A stretch of 64,000 nt of DNA from Terrisporobacter mayombei (GCF_020748465.1 NZ_JAHZMP010000009.1:1-64000), one strand, 5' to 3'. Positions 46,330 through 57,940 are shown, numbered from the stretch's first letter. Notes: generated by a model not told the origin, from the sequence alone. Program-made: numbers and translations.

Positions 46330-47073
46330 TTATTTTAATTTATTAATAGTAGATGCCAAATAACCAGCCCCGAATCCGTTATCTATATTTACTACAGATA
46401 TACCTGAAGCACAACTATTTAGCATAGCTAAAAGTGGAGCTAGTCCATCAAAATTCGCACCATACCCAACTGATGTAGGCACTGCAATAACTGGTACATC
46501 TACTAAACCTCCTATTACACTAGGAAGAGCACCTTCCATACCTGCTACTGCCACAATTACCCTAGCATTTTCAATCATATGTCTATTAGCTAATAACCTA
46601 TGAATTCCAGCAACTCCTACATCATATAATCTTTCAACTTTATTTCCACAGAATAAGGCTGTATAGTATGCTTCATTTGCCACAGGTATGTCAGATGTAC
46701 CTCCTGTAACAATTAAAATAGTTCCCTTACCTTGATCTTTTATTTCTTCATTTTTTATTCTTAATATTTTTGATAATTCATCATATTCTGCATTAGGATA
46801 TAGTTTAAGAATTTTATCATAAGTAGTTTTTTCACATCTTGTTCCAAGAATGTTACTACCTTTCTCGTTCATCCTCTCTATAATCCCTAAAATATGATCA
46901 TCACTTTTCCCCTTACAATATATTACTTCTGGATATCCATTTCTTATACTCCTATGATGATCAATATGAGCATATCCTATATCTTCAAAAGGCAAATCTT
47001 TTAATTTCTCTAAAGCATCTTCTATTTCTATGTTGCTATTTTTAACATCATTTAATAATTTTTCTAAGTCCAT
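46330..47073 (-). CDS. larB: LarB-type nicotinic acid adenine dinucleotide carboxylase/hydrolase
   Basis: 247 residues. LarB carboxylates the pyridinium ring of NaAD in synthesis of the nickel-pincer nucleotide cofactor. The C-terminal two thirds is a PurE-like domain: TGGTSDIPVANEA (near 125), YDVGVAGIHRLL (near 152), VAVAGMEGALPSVIGGLV and PTSVGYGANFDGLAPLL (near 203). The N-terminal domain has GYAHIDHHRSIRNGYPEVIY. GAGGGGA precedes the ATG. No larC, larE or larA is in the window. It lies between guaBA and ggt as a single gene. The PurE resemblance means older annotations call it AIR carboxylase. Confidence 0.9.
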   Translation of the reverse strand: MDLEKLLNDVKNSNIEIEDALEKLKDLPFEDIGYAHIDHHRSIRNGYPEVIYCKGKSDDHILGIIERMNEKGSNILGTRCEKTTYDKILKLYPNAEYDELSKILRIKNEEIKDQGKGTILIVTGGTSDIPVANEAYYTALFCGNKVERLYDVGVAGIHRLLANRHMIENARVIVAVAGMEGALPSVIGGLVDVPVIAVPTSVGYGANFDGLAPLLAMLNSCASGISVVNIDNGFGAGYLASTINKLK

Positions 47074-47147
47074 AATTCCCCTCTTTTGCTCTTATTTTAT
47101 TTATATATAATTATACCTTAATATTTTATTTAAAACACAACTATTTA

Positions 47148-48959
47148 TTAATTACCTAGAGCTTTTCCATCTCTCCTAGAATCTGCTCCACCTATTAGCT
47201 TTCCATCTTTGTATTGTACTCCTTGCACCCCACCAAAGTGTTTATCGTAACCTTCTTCATATTTTTCAGTCTTATGACCCATGGATTTAAGTTTATTTAT
47301 AGTTTTACCACTTATTCCACCTTCATAAATAATTTTGTCATTAGTATTATCATACATTCTATAAGTATCTATAGCCTCTTGTATATCCATATCATAGTCT
47401 ATAACATTACTAATAACTTCGGTTACAGTAGGAATAATTCTAGATCCTCCAGGGGAGCCAATAACCATAAAAGGTGTATTATCTTCATTTAATAATATTG
47501 TTGGACTCATAGAGCTTAAAGGTCTCTTTCCACTATCAACACAGTTTGGCGAGTCTGACTCTGGAGAAAAATCACTTATCTCATTATTTAATACAAAACC
47601 ATAGTCATTTACTGCTAATCCAGATCCGAATGTCCAATTTATAGTCTGAGTTACAGCAACCATATTGCCTTCTTTGTCTGCTACCGAATAATGCGTTGTA
47701 TCTTCATGTTCATAAATCCATGGATCATCAGCTGTATATTCTTGTGAATAGTTTATATCAATTTTATTAGCTAAAACTTTAGCATAGTCTTTATTTAATA
47801 AACCAATAATAGGTATATCAACATACTTTGGATCTCCAGCATATTTCGTTCTATCTTCATAGACCAATTTAAATACTTCCGACAATAAATGATATCTTTC
47901 TGGTGAATATACTCCATACTTAGAAATATCAAAATTCTCTAGTATATTTAAAGATTGAATAACATGAGTTCCACCAGATGATGGTAGAGGTGATGAAATA
48001 ATAGTTTTTCCTCTATAACTACCTTGTATAGGCTCCATTTCTTCTACCTCATAGTTTTCTAGGTCTTCTAGTGTAATTATTCCACCATATTCTTTTGCTG
48101 TATCAACTATAGATTTAGCTATATCTCCTTCATAAAATGCCTTCTTCCCATCTTTAGATATTCTTTTTAAAGTATTAGCTAAATCTTCATTTTTATATAA
48201 ATCGCCAACATTATAATAAGCTCCTTTTTTATTAAGAATTAAAGTTTTTAACCTTGGATATTTATTAATCATCTCCTGTACACTTTTCATATCTTTTAGA
48301 AGTGTTGGAGTTACATAGAATCCATTTTGAGCTAAATTAATGGCCGGTGTCATAACTTCTTCTAATGTAAGATTTCCAGATCCATATTTTTCAAAAGCAT
48401 ATATTAATCCAGCTACCTGTCCTGGTACTGCTACGGACTTTCCTCCACTTTCATTTTCATCATTAATTACTTTTCCTTTAGAATCAAGGTTCCACATATC
48501 TGGATTTGCTGCTGATGGTGCAGTCTCTCTAAAATCTATGTATACATTTTTTCCCTCTTTATTTCTTATAAGCATACATCCACCACCTGCTATCCCTGTA
48601 GCATTTGGCTCTACAACGCATAAAGCAAATCCTGTGGCAATGGCAGCATCAACTGCATTCCCTCCTGATTTAATAACTTCTAATCCAGCTTGAGATGCCT
48701 CATATTTTCCTGATGAAACTACAGCATTTTCTCCTGTATCACTTCTTCCCTCTTTAGTTAAATGATTTTCATCATCCCACAGCTCCCATCCCTTATTATC
48801 CGATACTTTACCTGTAGATGGTTTTTCTATTTTTTCTATTTGTATTTCATTAGTATTAATTTTATTTTTTTTAATTTCATTATTATTGCAACCTGTAACA
48901 AATGTTACAACAGTAATTATACATAACATTATCACAAAAATTTTTTTATGTTTTATCAT
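47148..48959 (-). CDS. ggt: Gamma-glutamyltransferase, lipoprotein form
   Basis: Cleaves gamma-glutamyl bonds, for example of glutathione, outside the cell. 603 residues, made as a self-cleaving precursor. The signal peptide ends at VTGC (C24), predicting lipid anchoring. The large-subunit part has GYxVVSSGKYEAS-type start and GIAGGGCMLI. The autocatalytic Thr is in EHEDTTHYSVADKEGN (near 420), followed by small-subunit motifs GSGLAVNDYGFVLNNEISDF (20 residues) and PLSSMSPTI and GSPGGSRII. AGGAGG precedes the ATG. It is monocistronic. Supply of glutamate or cysteine from peptides is the likely role. Confidence 0.95.
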   Translation of the reverse strand: MIKHKKIFVIMLCIITVVTFVTGCNNNEIKKNKINTNEIQIEKIEKPSTGKVSDNKGWELWDDENHLTKEGRSDTGENAVVSSGKYEASQAGLEVIKSGGNAVDAAIATGFALCVVEPNATGIAGGGCMLIRNKEGKNVYIDFRETAPSAANPDMWNLDSKGKVINDENESGGKSVAVPGQVAGLIYAFEKYGSGNLTLEEVMTPAINLAQNGFYVTPTLLKDMKSVQEMINKYPRLKTLILNKKGAYYNVGDLYKNEDLANTLKRISKDGKKAFYEGDIAKSIVDTAKEYGGIITLEDLENYEVEEMEPIQGSYRGKTIISSPLPSSGGTHVIQSLNILENFDISKYGVYSPERYHLLSEVFKLVYEDRTKYAGDPKYVDIPIIGLLNKDYAKVLANKIDINYSQEYTADDPWIYEHEDTTHYSVADKEGNMVAVTQTINWTFGSGLAVNDYGFVLNNEISDFSPESDSPNCVDSGKRPLSSMSPTILLNEDNTPFMVIGSPGGSRIIPTVTEVISNVIDYDMDIQEAIDTYRMYDNTNDKIIYEGGISGKTINKLKSMGHKTEKYEEGYDKHFGGVQGVQYKDGKLIGGADSRRDGKALGN

Positions 48960-49065
48960 AATTTCCTCCTATATGTAATTCTACGAAAAACTGCTTGATA
49001 ATTTTTGTATAAAAACATATTTTATCATATTATTTGAGAAATTTAAAATAATCATTCTATAAACG

Positions 49066-49105
49066 CAAAAAAGAGAGAACCCTATGAGTTCCCTCCTTTT
49101 ATTTT
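49066..49105 (-). terminator. Terminator of groESL
   Basis: GAGAGAAC (49073-49080) pairs with GTTCCCTC (49088-49095) with one mismatch. On the minus strand the stem is followed by TTTTTTGCG. Confidence 0.7.
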
Positions 49106-49120
49106 AAAATTTTTATTATA

Positions 49121-50758
<1,638 letters not shown>

Positions 50759-50765
50759 CTAATTT

Positions 50766-51050
50766 TTACTCAATAACAGCTAATATATCGCTTTGTCTTA
50801 AGATTATGTATTCTTCTGAGTCTATTTTAACTTCATTTCCTGCATATTTTGAGTATATTACTTTATCTCCAACTTCAACTTCCATTTTAACTTCGCTTCC
50901 ATCTACGAAACCTCCTGGCCCAACTTCTATAACTTGTGCCATTTGTGGTTGTTCTTTTGCTGAACCTGGTAAGATAATACCACTTGCAGTTTTCTCTTCG
51001 GCTTCAACTTTTTTGATTACTACTCTGTCTGCTAAAGGTCTTATTTTCAT
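50766..51050 (-). CDS. groS: Co-chaperonin GroES (Hsp10)
   Basis: Lid of the GroEL chamber, 94 residues. The start [20 protein letters not shown], the mobile loop [16 protein letters not shown] (about 19-34) and the end [15 protein letters not shown] are standard. TAGGAGG lies eight bases upstream of the ATG. It is the first gene of groESL under heat-shock control. Confidence 0.97.
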   Translation of the reverse strand: MKIRPLADRVVIKKVEAEEKTASGIILPGSAKEQPQMAQVIEVGPGGFVDGSEVKMEVEVGDKVIYSKYAGNEVKIDSEEYIILRQSDILAVIE

Positions 51051-51106
51051 AATTTATCCCTCCTAAAATAGAATTATATTATTAAATTTAATTATTATTA
51101 ATTTTT

Positions 51107-51169
51107 TTATCACTCTATATCTTAGAGTGCTAACAAGATAATAATAAACCATTTTCATAAAATTTTCAA
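51107..51169 (-). promoter_or_regulatory. groESL promoter with CIRCE element
   Basis: CIRCE: TTATCACTC (51107-51115), nine bases, GAGTGCTAA (51125-51133), one mismatch from consensus. On the minus strand TTGAAA (51169-51164) and TATTAT (51146-51141) are 17 bases apart, which places CIRCE just downstream of the -10 box. This differs from htpG and hsp20, where CIRCE covers the -35 box. Confidence 0.88.
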
Positions 51170-51261
51170 CTTATTTTTGAACCTTTGTTTCTATATAAAT
51201 ATTTATCATTACACTTTGTTTTTATACCACATTATTGAAAATTTAAAATATTTTATAGTAT

Positions 51262-51302
51262 AAAAAAAGCTTACACTTTCTATATTAGAAAGGGTAAACT
51301 TA
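51262..51302 (-). terminator. Terminator of the ABC exporter operon
   Basis: AAGCTTAC-A-CTTTCT pairs imperfectly with AGAAAG-G-GTAAACTT (about 51267-51301), and seven T follow on the minus strand. Confidence 0.75.
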
Positions 51303-51303
51303 A

Positions 51304-52038
51304 TTACTTCATAAATTCTGTATACTGGTCAAGAACCTCCTTAGGTTCTCCCATCATTTTAATTACACCATCGTGCATCCACATTACAGTATCACAAAGT
51401 TCATTTAAGGTAGAAATATTATGAGAAACTATAACTACTGTTCTCTTTCTATCAGAAATAAGATTTTTCATTTTTGCATAACTTTTCTTTTTAAATTTTT
51501 GATCTCCTACACTTAGTACTTCATCAATAAGCATTATATCTGTTTCTAATATAGCTGTGATGGAAAAAGCTAACTTTGAAAACATACCACTCGAATATGT
51601 TTTTACAGGCATATCTATGAATTTACCAAGCTCTGCAAATTCTATTATTTCATCCATTTTACTTCTTATTTCTTCTTCTGAGAATCCAAGAAGCATTCCT
51701 GATAAAAGAATATTTTCTCTACCTGTCAAACTTTTATTAAATCCAACACCTATAGATAATAAAGATACTGATTTATTATGTAAATCTATAAACCCTTCAT
51801 CTGGAGAAAATATTCCAGCTAAAGCTTTTAGCATCGTAGATTTTCCACTTCCATTTTTACCTATTATACCTAGAATTTTACCTTCTTCTAAATCAAAAGA
51901 TACATTTTGTACTGCCTTAAATTCTTTAACTTTTGCTTTTTTTAATTTCAATAAATTCTTTTTTATTGAATAAGCTTTCATACTTTTATAAGTTATACTC
52001 AAATTACTTACTTTTATAGCTAATTTTCTATCCTCCAT
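51304..52038 (-). CDS. ABC transporter ATPase, polysaccharide/teichoic acid export type (TagH/Wzt-like)
   Basis: 244 residues. Walker A GKNGSGKST near 59-67, signature YSSGMFSKLAFS near 150, Walker B IMLIDEVLSVGD near 165, switch His in IVSHNIS near 198. The ALAGIFSPDEG and ELGKFIDMPVKTYSSGM stretches are typical of the TagH/Wzt/KpsT subfamily, which exports lipid-linked glycans. The long C-terminal carbohydrate-binding or SH3-like extension of some members is absent. It overlaps the permease gene by one base. The substrate is unknown: no glycosyltransferases are in the window. Confidence 0.92.
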   Translation of the reverse strand: MEDRKLAIKVSNLSITYKSMKAYSIKKNLLKLKKAKVKEFKAVQNVSFDLEEGKILGIIGKNGSGKSTMLKALAGIFSPDEGFIDLHNKSVSLLSIGVGFNKSLTGRENILLSGMLLGFSEEEIRSKMDEIIEFAELGKFIDMPVKTYSSGMFSKLAFSITAILETDIMLIDEVLSVGDQKFKKKSYAKMKNLISDRKRTVVIVSHNISTLNELCDTVMWMHDGVIKMMGEPKEVLDQYTEFMK

Positions 52039-52820
52039 TATATCACCTTCACATAACTATTTTCATTTTTATAGATTGTTTTTACACCTATTATTGATAT
52101 AATTAATCCCACTACTGTCCATATTAAAAGAACTTTTAAAGAAGGTCGTTCTCCATATAATAAGCAATTTCTAAAAGAAGATAGAGAAAATGCAATAGGA
52201 TTACATTTTAATAAAATATCTGAGTAAGGTGATGCTATACGACTTTCTATAGAATAAAAAATTCCCGTCATATAAAATACTGCTCTTAGTGCTATATTTA
52301 CTATATTTGCTAAATCTTCTATAAAAACGCCAAAATGAAGTAAAATTGTCATAAACCCAAAATTTACAATCCAAAGAGTTATCATTATAGGTATTACATA
52401 TAGTATATTCCACGTTATTGAAACGCTGTAAACAATCATCATAAGAACTACTATTGCAAAACAAATCATCATTTTGAATCCATTAACTAACATTTTAGAG
52501 AAAATCAACACAAATTTAGGTATATAAACTTTAGATACAATAGCTTTATTAGTTTTTACCATCTTAACACTATTTTTCATATTTCTATTAAAAAAATCCC
52601 AAGCCATTATACCTATAAAAATAAAAATGGGAAAATTCTCTTCACTTGCATTAAAAACCACGCCAAATATAAAAGAATATATTAGCATAAAACACAATGG
52701 TTCCAATATCCACCATACCCAGTTTAAATAAGAGCTAGCTACTTCTGCTTTTAGTTCTGATTTAGCTGAATATATGGCATACTTATAATATTTTTTAAAA
52801 TCATTAATAAATCTGTCCAT
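52038..52820 (-). CDS. ABC transporter permease, polysaccharide export type (TagG/Wzm-like)
   Basis: 260 residues with six spans. The N-terminal amphipathic start and SYLNWVWWILEPLCFMLIYSF (in part LNWVWWILEPLCFMLIYSF) are typical of TagG/RfbA permeases, as is the region RAVFYMTGIFYSIESRI. It forms the channel for the ATPase encoded directly downstream (one-base overlap). GGGAGA lies upstream of the ATG. The pair would move a lipid-linked polymer such as a cell-wall polysaccharide across the membrane. Confidence 0.92.
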   Translation of the reverse strand: MDRFINDFKKYYKYAIYSAKSELKAEVASSYLNWVWWILEPLCFMLIYSFIFGVVFNASEENFPIFIFIGIMAWDFFNRNMKNSVKMVKTNKAIVSKVYIPKFVLIFSKMLVNGFKMMICFAIVVLMMIVYSVSITWNILYVIPIMITLWIVNFGFMTILLHFGVFIEDLANIVNIALRAVFYMTGIFYSIESRIASPYSDILLKCNPIAFSLSSFRNCLLYGERPSLKVLLIWTVVGLIISIIGVKTIYKNENSYVKVI

Positions 52821-52984
52821 AATATTCTCCCTTGATTCATAATACTCCTACATTTTTTACCTTTTTATTCCAAAAGTTTACTAATTCTATGTTAGCAGAT
52901 TAAATAATTTCTTTCAATTATAAACTCTATTTTCTAGCAAAGATTATTTATAGTAATTTTTTCATAAAGATAAGTTGTAAGAAA

Positions 52985-53026
52985 TTAAAAAGTATGCTAT
53001 TTAATGTAAAATAACATACTTTTTAT
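52985..53026 (-). terminator. Terminator of the cardiolipin synthase gene
   Basis: AAAAGTATG (52988-52996) pairs with CATACTTTT (53015-53023) around an AT-rich inner stem. T-rich sequence follows on the minus strand. Confidence 0.75.
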
Positions 53027-54501
53027 AATAAAGGAGAAAAAAGTCTTGCTATAGACTCTTTAATTTTCATAGCCGTGTTTCTATTCTCAAATTTATTTCT
53101 TTCTAATTCCTCACTATTCTCCAAATCGTCCATAAAATCTTTTTTAATTTCATTAATAATATTATCGTCATATATAAAGGCATTAACTTCAAAATTCAAT
53201 TTAAAGCTTCTAAGGTCCATATTGGCAGATCCTGTAGATGCCATAAAATTGTCAATAATTATAACTTTTGAATGCAAAAATCCTTTGTTGTATAAATATA
53301 CCTTTCCACCAGACTCTAATATTTCTTGGAAGTAAGAATATGATGCGATATTTACAATTTTATGGTCTGCAATTTTAGGAAATAAAATAATAAGTTCAAC
53401 TCCACTTAAAGCTGCGCATTTTAAAGCTTTTAGCAAACTTTCATCTGGTATAAAGTATGGTGTTTCTATATAGATACTTTTTTTTGCCTGGCATATAGCA
53501 TAAAAATAAGCATAATGCATAGACTCCCAATCTGAATCCGGACCACTAGCCACAATTTGCATCATACAGCTACCTTTATCATTTAACTTAGGAAATAAAT
53601 TTTCTTTTAATAATACTTTTTTCGTATTGTAATACCAATCTGTTAAAAAAATCATCTGTAACATATAAACTGAAGTTCCTTCTATTCTTATATGAGTGTC
53701 TCTCCAGTATCCAAATTTTTTATTTTTACCTATATATTCATCACCTATATTTATTCCACCAGTGTATCCTATTTTTCCATCTATAACTACAATCTTCCTA
53801 TGATTTCTATAATTAAGTTGTCCACCTATGGGTATTGTAATCTTACCTTTTAAATATGGAATTATTTCTATTCCATAAATTCGCATTTCATTGAAAAATT
53901 TTCTATGAAACCAAAACCTCCAACATCCTACATCATCATAAATTATTCTTATTTTTACACCAGCTTTAGCTTTATCTATTAGCTCTTTTTTTATTTTTTC
54001 TCCAATTTCACTGTCTTTAATTATAAAGTATTCTAAATGAATATGGTCTTTTGCATCTCGTATATCTTTTATTAAATTTTTAAATTTTTCATTTCCATCC
54101 ACATAAATTTCTACATTATTATTAATAGTAAACGGAAAAATCCCTGTATTAAGCAATAAACTAACGACTCTTAAAACTCTAAAGTCTATATTTTTACTAT
54201 AGGGTAGCTTTCCTTCTTTTATCATTGTACTTTGGCATTGTGCTAATTCTTTCATTTCATCCAAGTTAAATAAAAGATTTTCTTTTTTCATATTATTTGC
54301 CATTTTATAGGCTTTGTTCATTTTTATTTTTCTAATATTTCTTCCTAATGCAGCATAGGCTAATATTCCTATGACTGGAAATAACATAAAAATCAAAATC
54401 CATATTAATGTTTTTGAAGGATCTCTATTTTCTAATATAAGTTTTATAGAAATAATCACACTTAATATATAAAAGAGTACTAAAATGATTTTTAAAACCA
54501 T
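53023..54501 (-). CDS. cls: Cardiolipin synthase (phospholipase D family)
   Basis: Membrane enzyme that joins two phosphatidylglycerols to cardiolipin. 492 residues. Two N-terminal spans (about 3-22 and 33-52), then two PLD domains with HKD motifs: HRKIVVIDGKIGYTGG (near 235) and HSKVIIIDNFMASTGSAN (near 415). Between them lies ETPYFIPDESLL (near 345). AAGGAG is 14 bases before the ATG, a long spacing; I see no better start. It lies between the polysaccharide exporter and the 8-oxoguanine glycosylase genes. Confidence 0.94.
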   Translation of the reverse strand: MVLKIILVLFYILSVIISIKLILENRDPSKTLIWILIFMLFPVIGILAYAALGRNIRKIKMNKAYKMANNMKKENLLFNLDEMKELAQCQSTMIKEGKLPYSKNIDFRVLRVVSLLLNTGIFPFTINNNVEIYVDGNEKFKNLIKDIRDAKDHIHLEYFIIKDSEIGEKIKKELIDKAKAGVKIRIIYDDVGCWRFWFHRKFFNEMRIYGIEIIPYLKGKITIPIGGQLNYRNHRKIVVIDGKIGYTGGINIGDEYIGKNKKFGYWRDTHIRIEGTSVYMLQMIFLTDWYYNTKKVLLKENLFPKLNDKGSCMMQIVASGPDSDWESMHYAYFYAICQAKKSIYIETPYFIPDESLLKALKCAALSGVELIILFPKIADHKIVNIASYSYFQEILESGGKVYLYNKGFLHSKVIIIDNFMASTGSANMDLRSFKLNFEVNAFIYDDNIINEIKKDFMDDLENSEELERNKFENRNTAMKIKESIARLFSPLL

Positions 54502-54526
54502 ATCATTATTTTCATCTCCTTATGTT

Positions 54527-55405
54527 CTATCTACCTATTCCTAATTCTCTTGCATAGTAGAATAAATATTGTTGCGAAAATCCTGCGAGATCACCAAACT
54601 TTTCTAATGCAAATTTTCTTATTTTAGGTAGACTTAAATTTTCTTCCACATAAAATTCTTCCATAACTCTTTTTACCCAAACATCCACTGGGAATGTATC
54701 GTATTTTTGCATTCCAAATAAAGCAATACAATCTGCTACCTTTGGCCCTACACCATTAAATCTAACTAATTCATTTATACATTCATCTGTATTCAATTCT
54801 CTATAAGATAAAACATCCTCATTATTTTCACTAACATAATCGACCACACTTTTTATATATTTATCTCTAAAGCCTGTTTGACATGCTCTTATATCTTCTA
54901 CAGATGCTTGACTTAATTCCTCAGGTGTTGGAAAAGCATAATGTTTCTTACCTCTGTATTCTCCTACAAACTTACCATATCTTTCTGATAAGTTATTTAT
55001 GGCCCTTTGAATCATCGGTATTCTATTATTTGCAGATATTATGAAAGATATAAGCATTTCCCATCCATCTTGTTGTAAAATTCTTATACCTTGTCCAAAT
55101 TCTGTTGCTTTTTCTAAATATTCATCCATAATTTTTAATTCATTTTTTATTTCACTATAGTCTCTTCCTAAATCAAAATAATCAAACCATATGTTATCAA
55201 AGTCTTCTTTATTAGTATTATCAAAAATGATTAAATCATTTTCTTTTTTTACATTTATAACTCTTCCCTGTACTACACCTGTATATGAACTATCTTCTTC
55301 TTTTAACCATCTAAAACATTGGCCACAATCAAACACATGTTGTGGATCAAAATCGTCACTTATTCCTTCTAATATAATTTTATTATCTTTCTCTATAATA
55401 TTCAT
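54527..55405 (-). CDS. ogg: 8-oxoguanine DNA glycosylase/AP lyase (OGG1-type, HhH-GPD)
   Basis: Removes 8-oxoguanine from DNA. 292 residues. An N-terminal OGG-type domain (FDCGQCFRWLKEED) is followed by the HhH-GPD fold, with FIISANNRIPMIQRAI and RACQTGFRDKYIKSVV. The hairpin LVRFNGVGPKVADCIALFG carries the expected catalytic Lys in GPK, and the catalytic Asp lies in FPVDVWVKRV. I place the start at the second Met (55405), eight bases after AAAGGA; the ATG at 55423 overlaps that site. It is 26 bases upstream of cls and may be co-transcribed with it. Clostridial OGG of this type is the bacterial relative of eukaryotic OGG1. Confidence 0.93.
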   Translation of the reverse strand: MNIIEKDNKIILEGISDDFDPQHVFDCGQCFRWLKEEDSSYTGVVQGRVINVKKENDLIIFDNTNKEDFDNIWFDYFDLGRDYSEIKNELKIMDEYLEKATEFGQGIRILQQDGWEMLISFIISANNRIPMIQRAINNLSERYGKFVGEYRGKKHYAFPTPEELSQASVEDIRACQTGFRDKYIKSVVDYVSENNEDVLSYRELNTDECINELVRFNGVGPKVADCIALFGMQKYDTFPVDVWVKRVMEEFYVEENLSLPKIRKFALEKFGDLAGFSQQYLFYYARELGIGR

Positions 55406-55549
55406 AGTTACTTTCCTTTCCATTTGAATCTATTTATTATTATTTTTTATTTTTATCTAATCTATCCTTTAATTTTTACAATTAAGTAATTTACAATTAT
55501 ACCCTTTATAATATATACCTTATTTTTGTTAATTTACACATATATGAAC

Positions 55550-55590
55550 ATAAAAAATACCTAGATAATAACTTATCTAGGTATTTTTTA
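55550..55590 (-). terminator. Terminator of the pyr operon
   Basis: AATACCTAGATAA pairs perfectly with TTATCTAGGTATT around TAAC (about 55556-55585), with A- and T-runs on both sides. Confidence 0.88.
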
Positions 55591-55594
55591 TGAA

Positions 55595-56179
55595 TTACAT
55601 TCCTAACTCTTTAAATTCTCTACTTCCTGGCTTAACTAACTCTTCTTTTCCTTCTTTACAAAGAGGACACTCATCAGTTTCATAAACTTTTATATCTAAT
55701 TTTATAGCACTGTATATTGGCATTCCTATATCTTCGCTAGTTCTGTTTGCTATACAAGCAACACCTATTACTTCTCCACCTAAAGCTTCTAAACATTTTT
55801 TTGCTTCTATTGTTGATTTACCTGTTGTAACAACATCTTCTGCTATTATTATTTTAGAACCTGGCTTAACTTCGAATCCTCTTCTAAGTTGTACTACTCC
55901 GTCTTTTCTCTCTGTAAATACTGATTCTTTTTTAAGTTGTCTTCCAAGTTCATAAGAAACTATTACTCCACCCATAGCTGGCCCAACTACTAAATCTATA
56001 TCTAAATCTTTTATTTGATCAACAACTGTACTTAATACTTGTTCAGCATACTCTGGGAATCTTAGCACCTTTGCACATTGTACATATTTGTTACTATGTT
56101 TTCCTGATGATAATAAGAAATGTCCTTCTAATAATGCATCACTTTTCTTTAATATTTCAACTACATCTACTTTACTCAT
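55595..56179 (-). CDS. pyrE: Orotate phosphoribosyltransferase
   Basis: Makes OMP from orotate and PRPP. 194 residues. The PRPP-binding motif [13 protein letters not shown] lies near 110-122, with [17 protein letters not shown] near 22. The C terminus carries CPLCKEGKE, an unusual Cys pair also seen in clostridial PyrE of this length. TTGGAGG precedes the ATG. It is the last gene of pyrBKDE, 59 bases after pyrD. pyrF is not in the window. Confidence 0.96.
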   Translation of the reverse strand: MSKVDVVEILKKSDALLEGHFLLSSGKHSNKYVQCAKVLRFPEYAEQVLSTVVDQIKDLDIDLVVGPAMGGVIVSYELGRQLKKESVFTERKDGVVQLRRGFEVKPGSKIIIAEDVVTTGKSTIEAKKCLEALGGEVIGVACIANRTSEDIGMPIYSAIKLDIKVYETDECPLCKEGKEELVKPGSREFKELGM

Positions 56180-56238
56180 TTTAATACTCCTCCAATTTAC
56201 CTCATTTATATTATTTCACTTTTAATCAATTTTCTATA

Positions 56239-57141
56239 TTAAATAATTCCTCTTATTTCATCAAGAGTCTTAATTCCTTCTTGTTTCATGAATTTTTCTA
56301 TTCCATCTATTATTTCAAGTCCTATTCTTGGATTTATAAAGTTTGCTGTTCCAACTTGAATACAAGAAGAGCCTGCCATTATAAATTCTATAGCATCATT
56401 TGCATTTGTTATTCCACCCATTCCCCATACTGGTATTTCTATATTTTTAGAAACTTCATTAACCATTCTAAGGGCTATTGGCTTTATCGCCGGTCCTGAT
56501 AATCCTGCATATACATTTTCAAATACAGGTTGTCTTTTATTTATATCTATTGCTAAAGCTTTAAAAGTATTTACTAAAGAAACTCCATCAGCTCCTTCTT
56601 CTTCACATACCCTAGCCATACCTACTATATCTTCAGCATTTGGAGATAATTTTATTACAAGAGGTTTATCTGCAACTTTTCTAACTTCTCTAACAACTTT
56701 TCTTGCAACTTCGTTTTTTATTCCAAAAGCCATTCCTCCAGCTTTTACATTAGGACAAGATATATTTAATTCTATTACATCTATATCCTTTCCTTTTAAT
56801 AATTCAGCACCTTTTATATAGTCATCTAGTGTTCCTCCACCAAGGTTAACTATTCTCACTAAATCTAAATCCGAGAAGAAAGGTAATTCTTTATCTATAA
56901 ATCCTTGTACTCCTGGATTTTCTAATCCTACACTATTCATCATTCCTGATGGAGTTTCAAAAACTCTCATTCCATTATTTCCATCTTTTTGATTTAATGT
57001 AAGTCCCTTACTGCTTATTCCACCTAATTTTTCTATATCATAAATTTCATTGTATTCTTTCCCAAATCCAAAAGTTCCAGATGCCATTATTACTGGATTT
57101 TTAAAATTAAGATCCTTAAACTTTACATTTAAATTAGCCAT
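56239..57141 (-). CDS. pyrD: Dihydroorotate dehydrogenase B, catalytic subunit
   Basis: FMN enzyme oxidising dihydroorotate to orotate, 300 residues. Class 1B features: [17 protein letters not shown] near 15-31, the catalytic Cys in [12 protein letters not shown] near 130, [10 protein letters not shown] near 164, and [15 protein letters not shown] near 242. It overlaps pyrK by eight bases, and the two proteins form one NAD-linked complex. This form suits an anaerobe, as it does not need fumarate or quinone. Confidence 0.97.
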   Translation of the reverse strand: MANLNVKFKDLNFKNPVIMASGTFGFGKEYNEIYDIEKLGGISSKGLTLNQKDGNNGMRVFETPSGMMNSVGLENPGVQGFIDKELPFFSDLDLVRIVNLGGGTLDDYIKGAELLKGKDIDVIELNISCPNVKAGGMAFGIKNEVARKVVREVRKVADKPLVIKLSPNAEDIVGMARVCEEEGADGVSLVNTFKALAIDINKRQPVFENVYAGLSGPAIKPIALRMVNEVSKNIEIPVWGMGGITNANDAIEFIMAGSSCIQVGTANFINPRIGLEIIDGIEKFMKQEGIKTLDEIRGII

Positions 57142-57826
57142 TAAAAATCACATCCTCTCCTCTAAATACTGGGCCATCTTTACAAGTTTTCTTATTTCCA
57201 AATTTAGTTTTACATGTACATACTAAACATGCACCCACACCACATGCCATGTGATTTTCTAAAGAAACAAATAGTTTTGTATTTGTTCCTTCCACCATCT
57301 TAACTAGTTTTTCCATCATCGGTGTCGGTCCACAAGTTAATATATAATCGTATTTTTCTACATCTATTATGTCTGTTACAAATGTATTTCCTACTGCAAC
57401 ATTTACTTCATCGCAAACTTCATTATATTTATCTATTAATATAGGCTCATTTCTAAATCCTAAGTAGGCATCACAATTTGGAATATTTTTTGCAACTAAA
57501 TAAAGTGGTGCAACTCCTATTCCGCCTCCTACTAAAGCTACTTTTCCTTCTACTTTTCCGTAGCCATTACCATAAGGTCCTTCTAATTTTATTGTCTCTT
57601 CTGGCTTTAATTTACTAAGTATTTTTGTTCCTTCTCCTACAACTTTATATAAGAAACTTATACTATTTTCATTTATATCATGAATGCTTATAGGTCTTGA
57701 TAATAAAGGATAATTATCCCAAGCTCTTAACATATAAAATTGACCCATTTCACCTTTAAAATTTCCTTCTACTTCCATTAAGTACATTTCTTCCCCAATA
57801 TACCCATTTCTAATTACTTTGTACAT
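57134..57826 (-). CDS. pyrK: Dihydroorotate dehydrogenase B, electron transfer subunit
   Basis: FAD and 2Fe-2S subunit passing electrons to NAD, 230 residues. The FAD domain shows RPISIHDI (near 40) and the NAD domain starts at [16 protein letters not shown] (near 94). The 2Fe-2S ligands are the four Cys in [12 protein letters not shown]...[10 protein letters not shown] (about 194-218). TGGAGGATG precedes the start. It is separated from pyrB by 136 bases that hold a GC-rich element, and overlaps pyrD by eight bases. Confidence 0.96.
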   Translation of the reverse strand: MYKVIRNGYIGEEMYLMEVEGNFKGEMGQFYMLRAWDNYPLLSRPISIHDINENSISFLYKVVGEGTKILSKLKPEETIKLEGPYGNGYGKVEGKVALVGGGIGVAPLYLVAKNIPNCDAYLGFRNEPILIDKYNEVCDEVNVAVGNTFVTDIIDVEKYDYILTCGPTPMMEKLVKMVEGTNTKLFVSLENHMACGVGACLVCTCKTKFGNKKTCKDGPVFRGEDVIFNG

Positions 57827-57846
57827 TTTTCATCCTCCATAAAATT

Positions 57847-57940
57847 AACTTCGCTTAAGCCACTGCGTGGGCGCTACACTTTATGTCGCCAACGCGATGC
57901 CTTCGCTACCGCTTCAGGCAACGACCTTGTTCAAAATTCA
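57847..57940. other. GC-rich structured element between pyrB and pyrK
   Basis: About 94 bases at near 50% GC, against roughly 30% around it. GCGTGGGCG (57865-57873) pairs with CGCCAACGC (57887-57895) with one mismatch. A second hairpin, GCCT with AGGC, is formed by GATGCCTTCGCTACCGCTTC and the following AGGCAAC. No reading frame explains it. It could be a dispersed repeat (MITE- or REP-like) or a structured intercistronic RNA in the pyr transcript. Confidence 0.55.
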
